Of a stretch of DNA of 64,000 bases, positions 59,483-64,000 are shown in pieces (positions within the stretch are counted from its first letter, which is position 1; each line of letters opens with the position of its first letter). A program made the position numbers and the translations under genes. The DNA is from Hirsutella rhossiliensis (lineage: Eukaryota; Ascomycota; Sordariomycetes; Hypocreales; Ophiocordycipitaceae): the NCBI RefSeq assembly GCF_020360975.1, contig NW_025408667.1:5084001-5148000 (forward strand). Reading direction: 5' to 3'. Under the pieces are notes generated by a model. It was not told the DNA's origin. It searched no databases and saw only the letters and a list, made by a program, of their open reading frames with translations.

Positions 59483-61996
59483 ACTTTTAAGTTATATTTA
59501 TAATTAATATATATTAGTAAGAGCTTACTTATCTTTATAACTAAGCTATTATAAGCTAGTTATATTATTAATAGCTATTTAACCTAATTAGTTTACTTAT
59601 AGTTAATATAGTATTATAAATATTATTTAAGTATTTAGTTAAGTTATTTTATTTATTTATCTACTTATAAGTAATTAGCTATACTAAGCTTATATTTTAT
59701 CCTTAATTATACTATAAGAGCTTTTTAAGACTTACCTATAAATATACTTTCTTTATTAAGGATAATCTTATTTAATAGTCTATAATTACTAATAATAATT
59801 TATAGGAATATATATACTAGTTCCTTTATATTACTTACTTCTTTATATAATAAGAAGTACTTATACCTTATTAGTTTACTAGTAAAAATAAATATATTAT
59901 TATACTTAATATTAATTATAGCTTCTTTTAATAGTAATAGCTTTATAATATAGTTTAAAGCTACTAAGTCTTATAGTTTCTTTAATATTAATAGTAGTTA
60001 TAACTCTTTATAAAGCTTATATCGTTTAGCTTTACTTTATATATAAAGTTAGTATTTCTTAATTACTTATTATACTACTTCCTTAAGCTAAAAAAAGTTA
60101 TATTATTATTTAATCTATTTTAATCTTTTTTAGATTTCTTAGTATCTATATATTTAATATTTATATACTTCTTATATAATATTATCTTATAATACTAATA
60201 GTATTTAGATTTACTTTTTATATATAAAAACTTCCGAATATTTTATATTATATTTACTTAATACTTTTCATCCTTTTATTTATTTTAAGATCTTTTAATA
60301 TATTAAGTTATTAGGTTATACTTTAAATATTATATTTAGCTATCCTTACTTATAGTTCTTACTTTTATTAAATTCTTAGAGCTATCCTTTTACTATAAGT
60401 ACTCTTATATTATAAGTACTTTATTAATTAAAGGTACTACCTTAAATATTCTCTTTTCCTTTTCTATAAACTATTTTATAGTTAAATTATAATATATATT
60501 CGGCCTATTAAATCTATTATTTATTTAACTATTATATTAATATAATATTTAAGATATTCTTATAATCTAATAAGACTATAACTTTATATTTACTTTTAAG
60601 AAAGTAGTATTAAAACTTTATAAAAGCTTAAATAATTATAAGGAATTCTTTATTATAGATATAATAATTACGTTCTATATTATATACCTTCTTTAAATAA
60701 AATATAATTAGTTATAGTCTTTTTTTATTATCTTTTTATTAGATTTATACTTATAAAGTAAAGTTTAAATTAAAAGTAATTCAGACTAGTTTTTATATAG
60801 TTATAGTTTTAATATATTTAATAGGTTTATTAGCTTTATCGTCCTATATAATTTTTTTTTCTTTTTTATTAAGTTATATAATAAGACTATAATCTTTTTA
60901 AAATCTATAATAAATTATTAATAGTAATTTATAAATCTTAGGAAACTTTCTATATCCTTAATATTCTTAACTATTAGCTATTCTTTAACTAAGTTAGTCC
61001 TATCTTATTATATTTATATCTCTTTTAATAAGATTATATATTTAAGGAAGTTTAATTTTTATAAATAAAACTTACTTTTCTTTAGCTAAACTAGTAACTT
61101 TATATTTTAAAATATATATCTTATAAAGAGAGATATAAAAAGTATATAAAAATATATAAAGGTAAAATTAAAAGTAAGGGGTTAGATAGGTAGGGTAGAG
61201 AGATTTAATTCTTATAGGTATAGTAATTATAGTAATAGAGTAATTATTATATTGCCTTAATTATCCTTCTTTCCTTTATCTAACGCCCTTCTTTATACTT
61301 ATTTAGTATCTTAGTTAATAAAGAAGATCCTACTTAAAGAAGCTACTAATATCCTTTTAACTACTAAGCTTTTTACCGGTTTTTCCCTTCTTTTCTAGCC
61401 GTTACTAGTATATCCGTCTTATCTCTCGCTACCTTTATAGGAAGCTATCGCTACTTATACTTCCCCTTATACCCTTACCCTCCTTTCTATACTTAGTATT
61501 TTTAGCTTCCTTAGTCCTTCTTACTAAGGGATATCTCTAAGAACTATAAAATTAAGCTATACTTCGTAATAATATAAAGTACCTTATAAAAGTATTCCTT
61601 ATATTCTTTTAAGTTATTTAAAAAGATTAAGATATTATTTAAGTATACTACTATAAAGATATCTAAGTATTTATATAGGATATTATTATTTATCTATTAA
61701 AAGGTAGCTAGTATATTTATAAGTTTAAATAGTATTATTAAATATTTAAATAGTTCGAATTTTATTTTAAAGGCTATTATCTATTAATATTTATTTTATA
61801 TTTATATTAAGCTATAAACACTTTTAAGGTTAAGGGCTATAAACTATTTTTTACTATATAGTTAATTATATAGTTTTAATATAAGTAGTAATAATATCTA
61901 TTCTTTTATTATAAGATTATTTAAGCGCTTATAGTTAATAACTAGTTATAGCTTATTCTTTTTCTTTAAAATAAATTTAACTAGGTAGCTTACTTT
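59483..61996 (-). pseudogene. RIPed gypsy relic G (RT recognisable)
   Basis: On the minus strand the region 61990 to about 61580 reads as gypsy reverse transcriptase: KLQLVINYKRLNNLIIKE early, and YLDIFIVVYLNNILI at the active site near 61660-61630 (DD changed to NN). RNase H and integrase should follow down to about 59500, but the sequence is too degraded to place motifs. The solo LTR at 61129-61571 interrupts it. It is among the most AT-rich parts of the window. Confidence 0.65.
61129..61571 (-). repeat. Solo copia A LTR (443 bp)
   Basis: It starts TCTTATAAAG and ends CTTCGTAATA (on +), with target duplication ATATA at 61124-61128 and 61572-61576. It lacks about 30 bp near the right part compared with other copies. 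Confidence 0.9.
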
Positions 61997-62482
61997 TATT
62001 ATAAAGTATAGCTTAATTTTATAGTTCTTAAAGATATCCTTTAATAAGAGGGACTAAGAAAGCTAAAAACACCTAGGATAAAAGAAGAAAGAAGGAGCTA
62101 AAAAGAGGTATAGAAAGAAGGGTAGGGGTATAAAGGGAAGTAAAAGTAGCGATAGCTTCTTATAAAGGTAGCGAGAGATAAGATAGATATACTAGTAACG
62201 GCTAGAAAGGAAGGGAAAAATCGGTAAAAAGCTTAGTAATTAAAAGGATATTAGTAGCTTCTTTAAGTAGGATCTTCTTTATTAATTAAGATACTAAATA
62301 AGTATAAAAAAGGGTGTTAGATAAAAGAAAGAAGGATAATAAAAGTAATATAATAATTACTTCCTTACCTTAATTACTACCCCTATAAGAATTAAATAGC
62401 TCTACCCTACCTATCTAACCTCTTACTTTTAATTTTACCTTTATATATTTTATATATACTTCTTATATCTCTCTTTATAAGA
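61997..62482 (+). repeat. Solo copia A LTR (486 bp)
   Basis: It starts TATTATAAAGTATAGC and ends TTTATAAGA. The flanks are ACTTT (61992-61996) and ACTTA (62483-62487), four of five matching, so the target duplication is probable but imperfect. Confidence 0.85.
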
Positions 62483-62542
62483 ACTTAAGATATTTATATT
62501 TATATATATCCCTTTTATAGATTCTTATTAAGGCAGTTATAT

Positions 62543-62826
62543 TCTTATAAAAAGAGATATAAGAAGTATATAAAAATATATTAAGGTAAAATTAAAGTAA
62601 GGGGTTAGATAGGTAGGGTAGAGAGATTTAATTTTTATAAGGGTAGTAATAAAGGTAAGGGAGTAATTATTATATTTCCTTAATTATCCTTCTTTCCTTT
62701 ATTTAACGCCCCTTTTTATACCCGTTTAGTATCTTAATTAATAAAGAAGATCCTACTTAAAGAAGCTATAATATTCTTTTAACTACTAAGCTTTTTACTA
62801 GTTTTCCCCTCCTTTCTAGCTATACT
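62543..62826 (-). repeat. Copia A LTR, left part, interrupted by A2
   Basis: It starts TCTTATAAAAAG and runs as far as TTCTAGCTATACT, where the LTR of the next copia copy begins. The missing right part should lie beyond the window, after element A2. Its last five bases, ATACT (62822-62826), would be the target duplication of A2. Confidence 0.8.
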
Positions 62827-63301
62827 TCTCGCGAAGAGAGATATAAGAAGTATATAAAATAAATAAAGGTAAAATTAAAAATAAGGGGTTAAATAGGTAG
62901 GGCAGAGAGATTTAATTCTTATAGGGGTAGTAATAAAGGTAAGGGAGTAATTATTATATTATATTAATTATCCTTCTTTCCTCTATTTAACGCCCTTCTT
63001 TATACCTATTTAGTATCTTAATTAATAAAGAAGATCCTACTTAAAGAAGCTACTAATATCCTTTTAACTACTAAGCCTTTTACCGATTTTTCCCCTCCTT
63101 ACTAGCCGTTGCCGGTATATCCGTCTTATTTCTCGCTACCTTTATAGGAAGCTATCGCTACTTTTACTTTACCTCTTACCCCTACCCTCCTCTTTATACC
63201 TCTTTTTAGCTCCTTCTTTAAAACCTGTTTTTTAGCTTCCTAGGTCCCTTATACTAAGGGATATCTCCGAGAACTATAAAATTAGACTACGCTTCGCGAT
63301 A
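62827..63301 (-). repeat. Copia A2 3' LTR
   Basis: It starts TCTCGCGAAGAG and ends CTTCGCGATA (on +), keeping the CpG-bearing terminal inverted repeats that most solo copies have lost. The polypurine tract follows at 63302-63311 (minus strand AAGGGGGTA). Confidence 0.9.
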
Positions 63302-63440
63302 TACCCCCTTAGCTATAGCCTTCCCTTATAGAAAGGGTAAAGCTAAATACCTAGGCCGGTAAGCGTATAGAGGAGGTCTTAGTCTATGCTTATCCCTTAC
63401 TTAAGAAATCCGGGTTTTAGCCCTAGGCTCTTTTAGACTA

Positions 63441-64000
63441 TAAGAAGGTATAAGCAATAAACGTAGAATCGGGTAATCGATAACGTAAGCGGAAAGATCG
63501 GTCGAAGGAGTATAGGGTAGGATTTCGTCCGGAATTTATAACGAGCATATAAGGGGCTGAATAATATATTAAAAGAATAGCATTGTAAAAGATGCTTGCG
63601 AACTTGCTTATTCTATCTACTACTCCCAGGGAAATCCTTCGTCTTTTATAGACCATTGCTCGCCTACTAGTAGACCAATTAGTTAGCCTTCTAGCACATT
63701 CTATAGTGCTTAAAAAGCTCTATCTATAGTATATCTTCCTAACCTAGTAGGTGGTCTAATTGTAGCGTGATGGTTAACGTAAGACTATGGGTTCTAGTAT
63801 AAGTAGTGGATTTAACTAGAATGTTCTATGCCCTACCTATTCTCGTATCGCGGATATCTTCGGAACCGCTAGGCTAAAATAGGCAATAGGGTATCCGTTC
63901 TGCTCGTAATTGACTTATGCATCTTATGCATCTTATGTATATTTTTGTTTATAAGGATAGGCTTATCCTAACCCGCTTTTCCTAGAGGAAGGTATAGATA
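63441..64000 (+). mobile_element. Element B, copy 3, cut by the window end
   Basis: It starts TAAGAAGG after a TA and matches 18296-18855 closely. It is the least mutated copy, with CA and TG sites such as GCATCTTATGCATC intact. It lies inside the copia A2 internal region. No coding frame belongs to it. Confidence 0.85.

Larger units (their letters stand above)
62827..64000 (-). mobile_element. Second copia A copy (A2), 3' end only
   Basis: A 475-bp LTR (62827-63301) is followed by sequence matching the start of the A1 internal region (63302-63434 with 1443-1570). It then runs into an element B insertion at 63441 and off the window. By orientation this is the 3' LTR end of a minus-strand copia element. 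Confidence 0.85.

Noticed and set aside
62543..63301. The 475-bp repeat family as a miniature inverted-repeat transposon
   Set aside because: It has short inverted ends, but paired copies flank a copia body with primer site and polypurine tract and share 5-bp TSDs, so it is an LTR.
63438..63656. A 72-codon minus-strand ORF
   Set aside because: It falls inside element B, and the corresponding part of copies 1 and 2 is not open. Element B shows no coding signal.

Overview
The window is gene-poor, repeat-saturated DNA from a filamentous (probably ascomycete) fungus that has, or once had, repeat-induced point mutation (RIP). Across almost all of it CA and TG dinucleotides are nearly absent, so ATG starts and TGA stops are nearly absent too. 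Old coding frames survive as frames broken only by TAA/TAG, the pattern expected when CAA, CAG, CGA and TGG are hit by C-to-T changes. I see no host gene. Everything identifiable is a transposable element or its debris.

The left two thirds (1-39198) form one nest that can be unpacked from target-site duplications (TSDs). The base is an old minus-strand Ty3/gypsy element (J; LTRs at 1-362, cut by the window edge, and about 38596-39198). Into it went a copia element A (966-7325, TSD ACTTA), a non-RIPed chromovirus (7475-13433, TSD CTTAG), a RIPed chromovirus C1 (13719-33394, TSD AGTAG/AGCGG), a tRNA-headed SINE (34346-35115) and a solo copia LTR (36155-37340, TSD ACTAT). C1 holds a miniature LTR element (16259-16630, TSD ATAAT), a 693-bp TA-flanked element B (18296-18988) and a 9.8-kb gypsy element D (19736-31370, TSD GCTCT). 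D in turn holds a non-RIPed, 5'-truncated LINE (27730-29605, 16-bp TSD).

To the right lie an unidentified stretch, another J-type LTR, a RIPed full-size LINE on the + strand (about 41480-46560), a second complete copy of chromovirus C (C2, 46831-53793, TSD ATAAT), a RIPed + strand copia (53799-56363), very AT-rich minus-strand gypsy remains (about 59480-61996) studded with solo copia LTRs, and finally a second copia A that runs off the window and carries another B copy.

Only the chromovirus at 7475-13433 and the LINE at 27730-29605 keep normal dinucleotides, so they escaped RIP or arrived after it. Both nevertheless have frameshifted coding regions. The points most worth following are the 372-bp miniature LTR element that shares primer site, polypurine tract and LTR start with copia A; an antisense ORF conserved in both copies of chromovirus C; a sense-strand extra ORF downstream of pol in D; a candidate self-priming site in the young chromovirus; and the SINE with a complete tRNA-like head.

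Coordinates of LTRs and TSDs were read by eye and are firm where two copies of equal length and a matching TSD are reported. Domain boundaries inside RIPed elements are approximate.
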